DNA of 64,000 nt from CAZHHH01 sp052400685. Its GTDB lineage: Bacteria; Bacteroidota; Bacteroidia; Bacteroidales; Marinilabiliaceae. Every line of letters starts with the position of its first letter. The stretch's first letter is position 1. A program made the position numbers and the translations under genes. Positions 17,494 to 26,888 of the stretch are shown one piece after another. Under the pieces are notes generated by a model. The model saw only the letters and a list, made by a program, of their open reading frames with translations, made no database searches and was not told the origin of the DNA. The DNA lies in assembly GCA_052400685.1 (NCBI GenBank), contig JBQTGJ010000001.1, one strand, 5' to 3'.

Positions 17494-19380
17494 ATGAGAA
17501 AGTATTTTATATTTATTTCACTTGTGGTGCTAATGTCAAGTTGTGAGGACTACCTGGATCAAAGGGAGATTACTGATTCTATTGATGAAACAGAGGTGTT
17601 TGGAAGTTATTACAATATGCGGCGTTATCTGGAAGATGGTTATACAAAATTGTATCTTGTTGATGCCACTGAAACCTTTTCTTCGGGTAAAAATCATACC
17701 CATGTTTCTCAATTTAGTGACGAAGGTTCAACAAACAGGGATCGGGTTCCTGAATTTAAAAGTGGCGCCTGGATGGAGTACTTTGGTTATAAGTATAATA
17801 TTTTTGGAGACAATGGAAATGGTATAGTCGAGTTTACAGCACCCTACGTTTTGGGTTGGCAAGGTATACGAATTGCCAATAGAACAATTCAGGAAATTAA
17901 TTCCCCCAAGGATATTACGCCTGAACAACAAGAGCAGTTGTTGGGTCAAGCTTATTTTATAAGAGCTATGTGCTATTTCCAAATGCTGGAACGTTTCGGC
18001 GGAATGCCTTATTTTACAGAACCTTTGGACCAAAATAGCTATTTGGGGTATGAACGGCTTTCTTATCAGGAAACAGCCGCCAAAATTGTAGAGGATTGTG
18101 AGCTTGCTTTTCAGTATTTGCCTTTGGAATGGGATTCTGATAATATCGGACGACCGGTTAAATCGGTTGCATTGGCTTTAAAATCGAGAGTTTTGCTTTA
18201 TGCAGCCAGTAAAACGTATAATCCCGGTAATGATTTGACCAAATGGAAAGAGGCCGCAGAGGCTGCCGATCAACTTATCAAATTTATTGAAAATGAGGAT
18301 CCGTACCATGAGTTAGTTGATGCTTCAAATGCTATCAATGCCAGGGTCAGTAGTGTAAACGATGCTGATTATGCCGAGCCTGAGATAGAAAGCATTATGG
18401 ATTACAGAAAAATATTTCTTTATGTTACCAGAAGTCCTGAGACTTTATTTAGTGTATATAGAGAGAGCGTTCGTGCTTCAGGAGGAAACTCATGGAAACG
18501 TTATACAACCAATTTAACTTATTATAGTGGCAAGGCTTATTTGCACAACAATACGCTTACGACCAGTTTATCTCCAAACGAAAATTTTGTTGAAAAATAT
18601 GAAACGGTAAACGGTCTTGCTATTACTGATGATCCGGATTATAACCCTCAAAATCCTTATATTAAGAGAGATCCGCGTTTTTATAATAGTATTATTTATA
18701 ATGGCGTTAACTGGCCTATAGGATCAACCGATAATATTGTTGAATTATATGAAGTGGGATCCGATGGCACATCCGGAGATGAAAGAACCGAAACCAATAC
18801 CCCATATCCTCATACAGGATATATGATGCGCAAGTATTGGGCAAAAGGCGGATCTTCATCTGTTGCTGACGGAGGTCCCCGAGAAGTGGAGCTTAATATT
18901 CCTTATTTTAGAGTTGCCGAAGCCTACCTAAACTATGCCGAAGCAGCGTTCGAAGCTTCTGGCAGAGGTAATATCAACGCCGCTTATTCCAGCGATGGAA
19001 CAGGTGCTGCTTATACCGCACTCTCTGCGCTTAATAAGGTGCGAAACCGTGTAGGTATGCCTGATTTACATTCTATGTATCAAAATACGAACCGTTTTAT
19101 GGATAGGGTGAGAAATGAACGTGGCATTGAATTTTGTTTTGAAGGCGGGCACCGTTGGTTTGATATTTTGCGTTGGCATATGTTGGACCAAATAACTAAA
19201 ACATACGGTATTCATCTTACCTGGAATGATGATATAACGACCTATCCAACAGGTTATAGGTTCGAAAAATATGAGATTGAAACTCTTGAAAAAACCTTTA
19301 CCGATAAAAATTATTTTTATCCGATTGATCCGGAGGAAGTATATCAATATCCTGAATTTGAGCAAAACCCGGGTTGGTAA
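17494..19380 (+). CDS. SusD-type glycan-binding lipoprotein, first pair
   Basis: 628 residues. Lipoprotein signal MRKYFIFISLVVLMSSC with acylated Cys17, then EDYLDQ. The SusD/RagB fold is recognisable from the TPR-like helices (GQAYFIRAMCYFQMLERFGGMPYF, VALALKSRVLLYAASKTYN) and the C-terminal RVAEAYLNYAEAAFEA, RNERGIEFCFEGGHRWFDILRW and FYPIDPEEVYQYPEFEQNPGW. It sits on the cell surface as the lid of the SusC transporter. It is co-transcribed with the upstream susC. Confidence 0.95.
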   Translation: MRKYFIFISLVVLMSSCEDYLDQREITDSIDETEVFGSYYNMRRYLEDGYTKLYLVDATETFSSGKNHTHVSQFSDEGSTNRDRVPEFKSGAWMEYFGYKYNIFGDNGNGIVEFTAPYVLGWQGIRIANRTIQEINSPKDITPEQQEQLLGQAYFIRAMCYFQMLERFGGMPYFTEPLDQNSYLGYERLSYQETAAKIVEDCELAFQYLPLEWDSDNIGRPVKSVALALKSRVLLYAASKTYNPGNDLTKWKEAAEAADQLIKFIENEDPYHELVDASNAINARVSSVNDADYAEPEIESIMDYRKIFLYVTRSPETLFSVYRESVRASGGNSWKRYTTNLTYYSGKAYLHNNTLTTSLSPNENFVEKYETVNGLAITDDPDYNPQNPYIKRDPRFYNSIIYNGVNWPIGSTDNIVELYEVGSDGTSGDERTETNTPYPHTGYMMRKYWAKGGSSSVADGGPREVELNIPYFRVAEAYLNYAEAAFEASGRGNINAAYSSDGTGAAYTALSALNKVRNRVGMPDLHSMYQNTNRFMDRVRNERGIEFCFEGGHRWFDILRWHMLDQITKTYGIHLTWNDDITTYPTGYRFEKYEIETLEKTFTDKNYFYPIDPEEVYQYPEFEQNPGW

Positions 19381-19440
19381 ATGTGATGTGGAAAAAAGTG
19401 TGGTTTAAATAAAAACGAACTCAAAACACCCTGTTATAAG

Positions 19441-22428
19441 ATGAATAAAGATAGAATTATAGTATTAATGTTTCTAATATTTGCGGGATTTACGATGACG
19501 GTAAATGCCCAAAAGAAGCAGCAATTTGAATCTATAGATATATCCGGTCGTGTTTATAGTGACTTCGGAAAACCCTTAGCCGGAGTTTTAATTTTAAACA
19601 GTATGGGGAATGTTTCTGTTTCAGATTCAATCGGAGAATTTACTATTAAAACAAAAGTGTTCGATTATATTTCTTTCGAGTTTGAAGGGTATAAAAGAAC
19701 AATTGTTGAAGTAGATGGTGGTACGGTTAAGGATAGTAAAGTGGTGATGCAACGCAATGGCTTTTTTAATCCTGCTGATGATGTTGATATTCCATTTGGT
19801 AAAATAAGCCCGAACAGTTCGACTGGTAGCGTAATTCGTATTTCTGGCGAACAGTTACAGAAACATCCCAGCGGACAGGTTTATGAAGCGCTTACCGGAT
19901 TGATACCGGGTCTTCAGATAAAACAGACCGGTTCAAGACCAGGTTTGGAAACTTATAGCGTGCAATATCACGGAAATGATGTTATGGTTCTGGTGGATGG
20001 GTTGCCAATGACTCAGAATCTTAGTTTAATGGAAGTCGATGAGGTCGTATTTATGCGTGGGGCTTCTGCAACTGCTTTTATGGGGGAAATCGGGTCGGAA
20101 GGTTTGCTGCAATTTAAAACAAAGCGCGGTGTAGCAGGTCCACGAAAAATTACGGTACAGGCTGAAACTAATTATGGTTTTCCAACCTCAATGGCCGATA
20201 TGCAGAATTCCTATAATTATGCGCAGTCTATTAACAATTCACTAATCAGTGATGGCTTGAATCCCTTTTACAGCCAGAATGATCTTGACGCTTATAAAAA
20301 TCATAGCGATCCGGTAAAATATCCGGATGTCGATTATCAGGATTTGGTGTACCGGGATATGGTTACACGCCAACAATATACTGCTCAGATTACAGGAGGT
20401 ACAAATAGTACAAAGTATTTTGCTAATTTCTCTTACAATGGAATGCAGGGTATGGAAAATTCATCGGACCGAAGAACCAGCGAGGATTTTAATTTCCGAA
20501 CGAATCTTGATGTTCGCTTAACCGACTTTTTAGATATGGATTTGGGTTTGATGGGATCATACAATGATCAACATACGCCGCAGATTGGTAGTGGTACTTT
20601 AATGAGCAGTGTAACCTCTATTCCTCCAAATGCCTTCCCGGTTATGTTAGGCGACTCTATTTACATTACGTCTCAGCAATATGGCAGAAATTTAAAATAT
20701 GAGATGGATGAAGCCGGATATATTGATCAAACGGATCGTGTTATGAGTATTAATTTAGGCTTAAATTTCGATTTGGATCAAATAACCAAGGGGCTCGCGT
20801 TGAATCTTCGGGGAGCAGGTGATGTGTGGAATCAATCGCAGATAGGTATTAATAACGATGGCGATGAATATGAATTGATTTTTGAACCCTTATATGGCGG
20901 CGCAGACACCATGATAATCAATCAAACAGCGTGGGCTGACCCTCAGCTGAGTGCCAGTAGTCTGGGTACTTCCGTTCGGAGACGTTATAATTTTTCAGGT
21001 TTGCTGTCGTATAACAAGGTTATCAACGACCATGCTATTGATGCCGGACTTCTCGCTTATTTGTACAGATATGATTTTGATGATGATAATATCGACCGGT
21101 TTGTTTCCAATAGCTTTAATCTGAGAACAAATTACACCTATAAGCAAAAATACGCAGCTGAAATTATCCTAAATTACGCCGGGACCAATAAGTTTAATGA
21201 TGGAAACAATTATAAGTTATTCCCAACGATTGGGGCATCCTGGATTTTGAGCGAGGAAGGGTTTTTACATGAAAGTGCTACAATTGATTATCTGAAATTA
21301 AGGGGCTCCTGGGGCCAACAAGGTTATCTTTCATCTTTTAATAACTACTATTCCTTTTTGGACAATTGGCGGATTACCGACCTTACCAAATTAACCGGCG
21401 TTGGAAGTAGTACTTCAAGTACGGCAGTTACATATAAGTCGCAAACAGCTTCTAAAGGACTCGACTGGCCGGTGATTACAACTACCAATGTTGGTATGGA
21501 TGCTGTTTTGTTTGGAAATTTACTGACCGTTCAAATGGATTATTTCCATACCACAAAATCAGATTTGATTGCTCGTGGCGTTATGCTTGATATGGCGGGC
21601 GGAAGCTCTTATTATGCCTATCGCAATCAAAATGCAGAGGATGGAGATGCCTTTGAATTGGGATTGGCTTATAATAACCTGATCGGTAATTTACGTTATA
21701 GCATTGGTGGAAATATTGGCTATTTTAAAGCTGTGAGAACCAAATATGCTGAACCAAATTATTCTAATATTGAGGATCTGAGAGAAGGTGATGCCACCGA
21801 TGCCATTTATGGAATGGTTGATAACGGATTATTTGCGACAGATGCTGCGGCTCTGGCTGCAGACCAATATGTTGGCGATGTATTCAAGGATGATATCGCA
21901 TATCAGGATGTGAATAACGATGGTATTGTCGATACCAAAGATATCAGAGTGATTGGTAATAGTGATCCGCGGATTAACTATGGAATTAATGTCATGCTTG
22001 CCTATAAAGCTTTTAGCTTATACTTAAATGGAGCTGGGTTTGCCGGATACGACATTAATTTAAATGGAAACAGCCAATATCAGATTTCCGGTTTCGATTC
22101 CCGTCCTGTTAGTATGTACGATGAGTTGCCCAATGGTAAATCGGCTCCCCGTTTAACGGTGCTTGGCAGCGATAACAATTATCGTACATCAACTTATTGG
22201 TTAGTTCCTGGTGATTTCTTCCGATTGGAAAATGCTGAATTGGCGTATAACGTTCCTGCAAAACTCACCAGCCGTTGGTTTATATCTTCAGCAAAAGTTT
22301 TTGTACGTGGCAAGAATATGTTCGTGATGTCTAAATTTGATAACAGTGATCCGGAGTTTGTTGACGGAGGTTATTCTGATTATCCATTGTTTAAAGAATT
22401 TTCATTAGGATTTAATTTGTCATTTTAG
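19441..22428 (+). CDS. Second SusC-type transporter, divergent
   Basis: 995 residues. Signal peptide IIVLMFLIFAGFTMTVNAQ. A CarboxypepD_reg-like domain at ~32-100 (ISGRVYSDFGKPLAGVLIL) and a plug at ~130-240 (QVYEALTGLIPGLQIKQTGS, VMVLVDGLPMTQNL, FMRGASATAFMGEIGSEGLL). The barrel ends FKEFSLGFNLSF. It lacks the usual VVVGYG TonB-box signature of the first SusC; that place reads NGFFNPADDVDIPFG. The plug replaces the common IRGxxS block with VQYHGND. It is a complete frame and probably a functional paralogue with an atypical TonB contact. It is followed by its own SusD. Confidence 0.9.
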   Translation: MNKDRIIVLMFLIFAGFTMTVNAQKKQQFESIDISGRVYSDFGKPLAGVLILNSMGNVSVSDSIGEFTIKTKVFDYISFEFEGYKRTIVEVDGGTVKDSKVVMQRNGFFNPADDVDIPFGKISPNSSTGSVIRISGEQLQKHPSGQVYEALTGLIPGLQIKQTGSRPGLETYSVQYHGNDVMVLVDGLPMTQNLSLMEVDEVVFMRGASATAFMGEIGSEGLLQFKTKRGVAGPRKITVQAETNYGFPTSMADMQNSYNYAQSINNSLISDGLNPFYSQNDLDAYKNHSDPVKYPDVDYQDLVYRDMVTRQQYTAQITGGTNSTKYFANFSYNGMQGMENSSDRRTSEDFNFRTNLDVRLTDFLDMDLGLMGSYNDQHTPQIGSGTLMSSVTSIPPNAFPVMLGDSIYITSQQYGRNLKYEMDEAGYIDQTDRVMSINLGLNFDLDQITKGLALNLRGAGDVWNQSQIGINNDGDEYELIFEPLYGGADTMIINQTAWADPQLSASSLGTSVRRRYNFSGLLSYNKVINDHAIDAGLLAYLYRYDFDDDNIDRFVSNSFNLRTNYTYKQKYAAEIILNYAGTNKFNDGNNYKLFPTIGASWILSEEGFLHESATIDYLKLRGSWGQQGYLSSFNNYYSFLDNWRITDLTKLTGVGSSTSSTAVTYKSQTASKGLDWPVITTTNVGMDAVLFGNLLTVQMDYFHTTKSDLIARGVMLDMAGGSSYYAYRNQNAEDGDAFELGLAYNNLIGNLRYSIGGNIGYFKAVRTKYAEPNYSNIEDLREGDATDAIYGMVDNGLFATDAAALAADQYVGDVFKDDIAYQDVNNDGIVDTKDIRVIGNSDPRINYGINVMLAYKAFSLYLNGAGFAGYDINLNGNSQYQISGFDSRPVSMYDELPNGKSAPRLTVLGSDNNYRTSTYWLVPGDFFRLENAELAYNVPAKLTSRWFISSAKVFVRGKNMFVMSKFDNSDPEFVDGGYSDYPLFKEFSLGFNLSF

Positions 22429-22450
22429 GTTTAATTCTAAAAATAATCAG

Positions 22451-22536
22451 TTGAAACGAGTCATTGGGAGTTTTTAATTTAGTAGTAACAGCTAATCTAT
22501 TCAATTCTTTATGACCACTCAAAATAATTCAGAATT
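22451..22536 (+). repeat. Leader repeat unit, degenerate (86 bp)
   Basis: Starts TTGAAACGAGTCATTGGGAG and ends at the ATG of the second susD. Only the first ~20 bases and a TATGACC block match other units well. The position and length agree with the better copies. Confidence 0.5.
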
Positions 22537-24288
22537 ATGAAAACTAATTATATTAAAATTGTTTGTGCAAGCATTACAATATTAACACTTGCTGGGGGGT
22601 GTTCTGATGTCATTGATCCTCAATATGTAGGGTATGAGGAAGATGTGGATGTTTGGTCAAACAGTAAATATGCACATGGTGTTTTGGATAAGGTCTATGA
22701 CTGGGTGAACGATAATGCATCTGATTTTTATGGCATAGAGGATGATTACTTATCAGATAACTCGGTGCAGAATAATGATGTAACCAGGTTTGCCACAGGC
22801 GGAGCAAGCGCATCCTATTATCCCATTGGTAAGTGGGAGTTTCATTACCGGAATATTGTTAATATAAACCAGTACCTCGCATATGGATTGGATATTCCTA
22901 TCAAAATGGAAGATACCATTCCTTCAAATCGGGTAGAGGAAAAATTATACCGTTTTGGAGAAGCTCATTTTTTGAGAGCCTGGTCCGAGTCTGAATTGCT
23001 TAAACAATATGCAGGACCGGTTGATGCTGCAAAAACAAAAATGCTGGGGATCCCTCTTTTAAGGGATGTTTATAGCACTGATGAGATTACTGAAATACCA
23101 CGATCTTCTTATCAGGCATGTGTCGATTCTATTTTGGCAGACCTTGATATTGCCATTGCCTATTGTCCGTTTTACTACGACGGAAGTAGTGTTCTTACCA
23201 GTGTTCAGTATAAAGGGAGGGCAACGCAACGGGCCGCCTTGGCCTTGAAATCCAGGGTACTCTTATTTGCTGCAAGTCCGGCCTACAATGCTACAAACGA
23301 TGTTGAGAAATGGACGAGTGCTGCTTCTGCTGCCTATGATGCCATTATGATGGATGGCGGTTTATTGGATTTGGGCTCTTTAAGTGATGAGAACAACGAA
23401 GAGCATGTGGATGTGATCTGGAAAACGTTATTGTCAAAAAATAACGATATGGAAAATTCACACTTCCCGCCTTCTTACTACGGTTCTGGCCGTTGTAATC
23501 CTTCTCAGAGTTTAGTAGATGCTTTTCCAATGGCTGACGGAACGCCCATTGTTGACGATGCAAGTACCTATAATTTTACAAATCCATACGAAAATAGAGA
23601 TGCTCGTTTTGAAAAGTTTATTGTTCATAATGGAGATCCTTTATACGGATATAAAACGATACAAACATATGTTGGCGGAGCTGATGCTAAAGGCGGACTG
23701 AGAAATGACGCCACCAGAACCGGATATTACATGCAACGTTTTACGGTTGATTGCGCAACCGATAGCGATCCCAGGGTCAAGGACGGGAAATCAAGTAGTG
23801 GATTTAAATTTGTTCGATTGTTGGACCGCGAAGAGGTGTATCTGAATTTTATTGAGGCTGCAAATGAAGCTGGAACTGATCCTCTGTTAGTTCTTCCAAA
23901 TATGAATTTTTCTGCTTACGATGTATTCAGAAAAGTAAGGGCCAGAGGTGGCGATAATGCTTTGGATTACACCGACTCGCTTGCCGCAAATGGACTTTTA
24001 ACCAAAGAGCTGTTTCGGGAAATAATAAAGAACGAACGACGTATTGAATTTTGCTTTAGAGGATTCCGCTATTGGGATTTGCGTCGTTGGCTGGAGCCTT
24101 TGGATGTTATCAATGCGGCGGTTACTGGGATGGAGATTATTCGTGATACATCGTTGGGTGTTGAATTATATGAATATAACGTGATAGACGTTGAGTCACG
24201 TCGTTACCTTCAAAACACTTATTATGGGCCGCTTCCGTATGACGAGGTCTCCAGATCAGAGGCTCTGGTTCAAAATTATGGATGGTAA
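22537..24288 (+). CDS. SusD-type glycan-binding lipoprotein, second pair
   Basis: 583 residues. Signal MKTNYIKIVCASITILTLAG followed by lipobox Cys22 (LAGGC). SusD motifs: YRFGEAHFLRAWSESELLKQYAGPV, RATQRAALALKSRVLLFAASPAYN, DREEVYLNFIEAANEAG, NERRIEFCFRGFRYWDLRRW and the ending DEVSRSEALVQNYGW. It pairs with the divergent SusC just upstream. Confidence 0.94.
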   Translation: MKTNYIKIVCASITILTLAGGCSDVIDPQYVGYEEDVDVWSNSKYAHGVLDKVYDWVNDNASDFYGIEDDYLSDNSVQNNDVTRFATGGASASYYPIGKWEFHYRNIVNINQYLAYGLDIPIKMEDTIPSNRVEEKLYRFGEAHFLRAWSESELLKQYAGPVDAAKTKMLGIPLLRDVYSTDEITEIPRSSYQACVDSILADLDIAIAYCPFYYDGSSVLTSVQYKGRATQRAALALKSRVLLFAASPAYNATNDVEKWTSAASAAYDAIMMDGGLLDLGSLSDENNEEHVDVIWKTLLSKNNDMENSHFPPSYYGSGRCNPSQSLVDAFPMADGTPIVDDASTYNFTNPYENRDARFEKFIVHNGDPLYGYKTIQTYVGGADAKGGLRNDATRTGYYMQRFTVDCATDSDPRVKDGKSSSGFKFVRLLDREEVYLNFIEAANEAGTDPLLVLPNMNFSAYDVFRKVRARGGDNALDYTDSLAANGLLTKELFREIIKNERRIEFCFRGFRYWDLRRWLEPLDVINAAVTGMEIIRDTSLGVELYEYNVIDVESRRYLQNTYYGPLPYDEVSRSEALVQNYGW

Positions 24289-24371
24289 CCTGGTGATCAA
24301 AATTGAAAATCGATAAAATGAAATTTTATCAGTTGTGTTTTTTACGATCAAAACAAATTAAATGTTGTATT

Positions 24372-25250
24372 ATGAAAAATTCGGTTATCTGCGTGGCAAT
24401 AATAGCGCTGTTATCTTTATATTCTTGTGAAAAGTATGATGACTATTATGGTGATTATGAGTATTCAACTGCCTATTTTGCCAATAGCAGTATGGATAGA
24501 AGTGTCATTATTGACGAATACGATTATATTCAGGTTGGAGCGGTTCTCGGTGGAAAAATTGAGAATAATCGCGATGAATGGGTGAAATATGAATTAGTTG
24601 ACTCATTGGTTACAAATGCGGGGTATGAGGTGCTACCGGCCGATCTTTATGATGTGGAAAATAATAAGCTTGACGGTGTGACAAATGTTATTACCATCCC
24701 TCAGGGTTCAATGTTAGGTTTGATGAAAATTAATCTGAAAGCTGAGTTTTTTTCAGATCCAAAGGCCATTTCGTCTACTTACGCGCTGGCATTCAGAATT
24801 GTGGATGCATCAACGGATAGTATTGGTAATGATGTAACCATTGTTACTTTTAAATATGTAAGTAATGCTGTCGGAATTTATGATCATAAAGGTATCGCGA
24901 TTTCTGATGTTGATACATTATCTTATGGCAACGAAGCTGTTGAATTGACTACTAATACACCTGTTGGAACCAATAGTGTGAGAAGTGAATCGGTACTTAT
25001 AGGATCAGGAAAACTGGTCTTTGATTTAACGATGGATGCCGATAACAATATTGCGTTTTCGAGTGGTGATGGAAGTACCATTGATATAACGCCTGTTGAA
25101 GACGGGTTTTTCGACAGAGAAAATGACCACAATATCTATTTGGATTATACTTTCGATTATAACGGAAATACCTATCACGCTCAGGATACTTTAGTTTTTG
25201 TGAAACGAGTTATTGATAATGTAATTCAGTGGGACACAACTTATTTTTAA
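24372..25250 (+). CDS. Surface lipoprotein, DUF1735-like glycan-binding protein
   Basis: 292 residues from ATG 24372. A longer frame from 24303 would put 23 charged residues before the signal and is rejected. Lipobox in MKNSVICVAIIALLSLYSC, then EKYDDYYGD. The following ~130 residues (STAYFANSSMDRSVIIDEYD, GGKIENNRDEWVKYELVDSL, TNVITIPQGSMLGLMKINL) match the beta-sandwich DUF1735 domain common just after SusD in PULs. The C-terminal domain resembles DUF4361-type units. It probably acts as an outer-surface binding protein that holds the glycan near SusCD. Confidence 0.75.
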   Translation: MKNSVICVAIIALLSLYSCEKYDDYYGDYEYSTAYFANSSMDRSVIIDEYDYIQVGAVLGGKIENNRDEWVKYELVDSLVTNAGYEVLPADLYDVENNKLDGVTNVITIPQGSMLGLMKINLKAEFFSDPKAISSTYALAFRIVDASTDSIGNDVTIVTFKYVSNAVGIYDHKGIAISDVDTLSYGNEAVELTTNTPVGTNSVRSESVLIGSGKLVFDLTMDADNNIAFSSGDGSTIDITPVEDGFFDRENDHNIYLDYTFDYNGNTYHAQDTLVFVKRVIDNVIQWDTTYF

Positions 25251-25296
25251 GATGTTGTTTGTGTGTAAGTGTTTTATGGAAATTTAGCTTTCACGT

Positions 25297-26724
25297 ATGA
25301 ACTATAAAATATCAATAGTAGCGTTCTGTTTCATTTTGTTAGCACAACTGGTTGCAGCTCAAAATGAGACAGATGGAGAGAACGTGGTTGGTGATCATAC
25401 AATGCTTAATGTAATTATGATTATGGCCGATGATCTGGGTTGGGGGGATGTTGGCTTTAATGGTAATACTAAAATTATTACCCCTCATCTCGATAAAATG
25501 AGTAATTCCGGAATCCGGTTTACTCAATTTTATGCCGCAGCTCCTCTGTGTAGCCCATCCAGAGCTGCTTGTCTTACTGGTCGTGATCCTTTTCGACAAG
25601 GTATTTATGCTGCCCATACCGGTGGATTACGTGTGGCTGAGACGACCATTGCCGAGATTCTACAAAAAAATGGATACGCTACCGGAATATTTGGTAAATG
25701 GCACCTTGGTTGGGTTGAACCCGATGCAATAGATAAACGGGGTTACTATTCTCCTCCATGGCATCATGGTTACGAGGAATGTTTTATCACCAAAAGTGCT
25801 GTTCCTACATGGAATCCAACCAAAACGCCGGAGGGTTGGAACGGTTTCGGCTCTACAAAAGACGGTTCGTGGGGTGGATCCCGGTATATTCATAACGGGG
25901 TGGTCGTAACTGAGAATCTTGATGGTGATGACAGTCGCATTGTTATGGATCGAACCATTCCTTTTATCGAAAAATCGGTGGAAAGCGGCAAGCCTTTTTT
26001 TGCTACTATTTGGTTTCATACACCGCACGAACCTGTAGTTGCCGGGCCTGAATATCTTGCAAAATATCCGGGATTACCTGAAGAGCAGAAGCATCTGTAT
26101 GGGAGTATTACGGCCATGGATGAACAAATTGGCCGTTTGGTTTCATTTTTAGAACAAAACAATCTGCTTGAAAATACGGTGATATTCTTTTCCAGTGACA
26201 ATGGCCCCGAAGGACCAATTACCAGGCGAGGGATCGCTTCTGCTGGGCCTTTTAAAGGAACTAAGCACGAGGTGTGGGAAGGCGGCATCAGGGTGCCTTC
26301 ATTAATGATGTGGAAAGGTCATTTGAATAGTGGCGAGTGTAATGCTGCTGTTTGTAATGTGGATTATTTGCCTACCATTCTGGATATATTAGATTTTAAA
26401 CAAACAAAGAAACTACCTATTGACGGCGAGAGTTTCCTGCCTGTTCTTGAAGGAAAGAAGTTGAAACGTGAGAATGCATTAGCTTTTGGTTATAAACGAT
26501 TATATAAGAAAACTGAAAAGTATGCGCTTATCAATGGCGATTATAAATTGGTTATTCCAAAAATGGGAGCTAACTCTTTTTTGTTTAATCTGGAAGTGGA
26601 TTCTTGTGAGCAAAACGATCTGTCTGAACACGAAGCGCAATTGAAAAATGCTATGTTGGATCAATTGAATAGTATCATTGAGTCGTGGCAGAATAGTGAT
26701 GATGGAAAAGATTATACATGGTAG
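25297..26724 (+). CDS. Secreted arylsulfatase (S1 family)
   Basis: 475 residues, normal for S1 sulfatases. Signal peptide MNYKISIVAFCFILLAQLVAAQ. Metal-binding motif MIMADDLGWGDVGF. Formylglycine motif CSPSRAACLTGR, with Cys85 to be oxidised by an anaerobic maturase or FGE not found in this window. Further motifs: GIFGKWHLG, FFATIWFHTPHEP, FFSSDNGPEGP and GTKHEVWEGGIRVP. It removes sulfate esters from the glycan or its oligosaccharides in the periplasm or at the surface. It belongs to the left arm, 46 bp after the DUF1735-type gene. The S1 subfamily cannot be fixed by eye. Confidence 0.93.
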   Translation: MNYKISIVAFCFILLAQLVAAQNETDGENVVGDHTMLNVIMIMADDLGWGDVGFNGNTKIITPHLDKMSNSGIRFTQFYAAAPLCSPSRAACLTGRDPFRQGIYAAHTGGLRVAETTIAEILQKNGYATGIFGKWHLGWVEPDAIDKRGYYSPPWHHGYEECFITKSAVPTWNPTKTPEGWNGFGSTKDGSWGGSRYIHNGVVVTENLDGDDSRIVMDRTIPFIEKSVESGKPFFATIWFHTPHEPVVAGPEYLAKYPGLPEEQKHLYGSITAMDEQIGRLVSFLEQNNLLENTVIFFSSDNGPEGPITRRGIASAGPFKGTKHEVWEGGIRVPSLMMWKGHLNSGECNAAVCNVDYLPTILDILDFKQTKKLPIDGESFLPVLEGKKLKRENALAFGYKRLYKKTEKYALINGDYKLVIPKMGANSFLFNLEVDSCEQNDLSEHEAQLKNAMLDQLNSIIESWQNSDDGKDYTW

Positions 26725-26796
26725 TTCTGAATGTGCGTCTTCGTTTAAATTGAAAATTTAAAGAATAATTGGTGCAGCTATTCAGTCAGTATTAAA

Positions 26797-26888
26797 ATGA
26801 AACCAGCCATTGACGTATTCCTTTGCACAAACCAATTTCTTTGGTGGATTTCATCGGATACCTATAAGGCACAAATAATTTTAATGAG
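26797..26888 (+). repeat. Leader repeat unit, degenerate (92 bp)
   Basis: Starts ATGAAACCAGCCATTGACG and ends at the ATG of the beta-helix gene. The middle part is diverged. Start, end and spacing fit the leader family. Confidence 0.5.

Noticed and set aside
24303..24371. Longer start for the DUF1735-type lipoprotein
   Set aside because: It would bury the lipoprotein signal behind 23 residues. The ATG at 24372 gives a standard lipobox protein.
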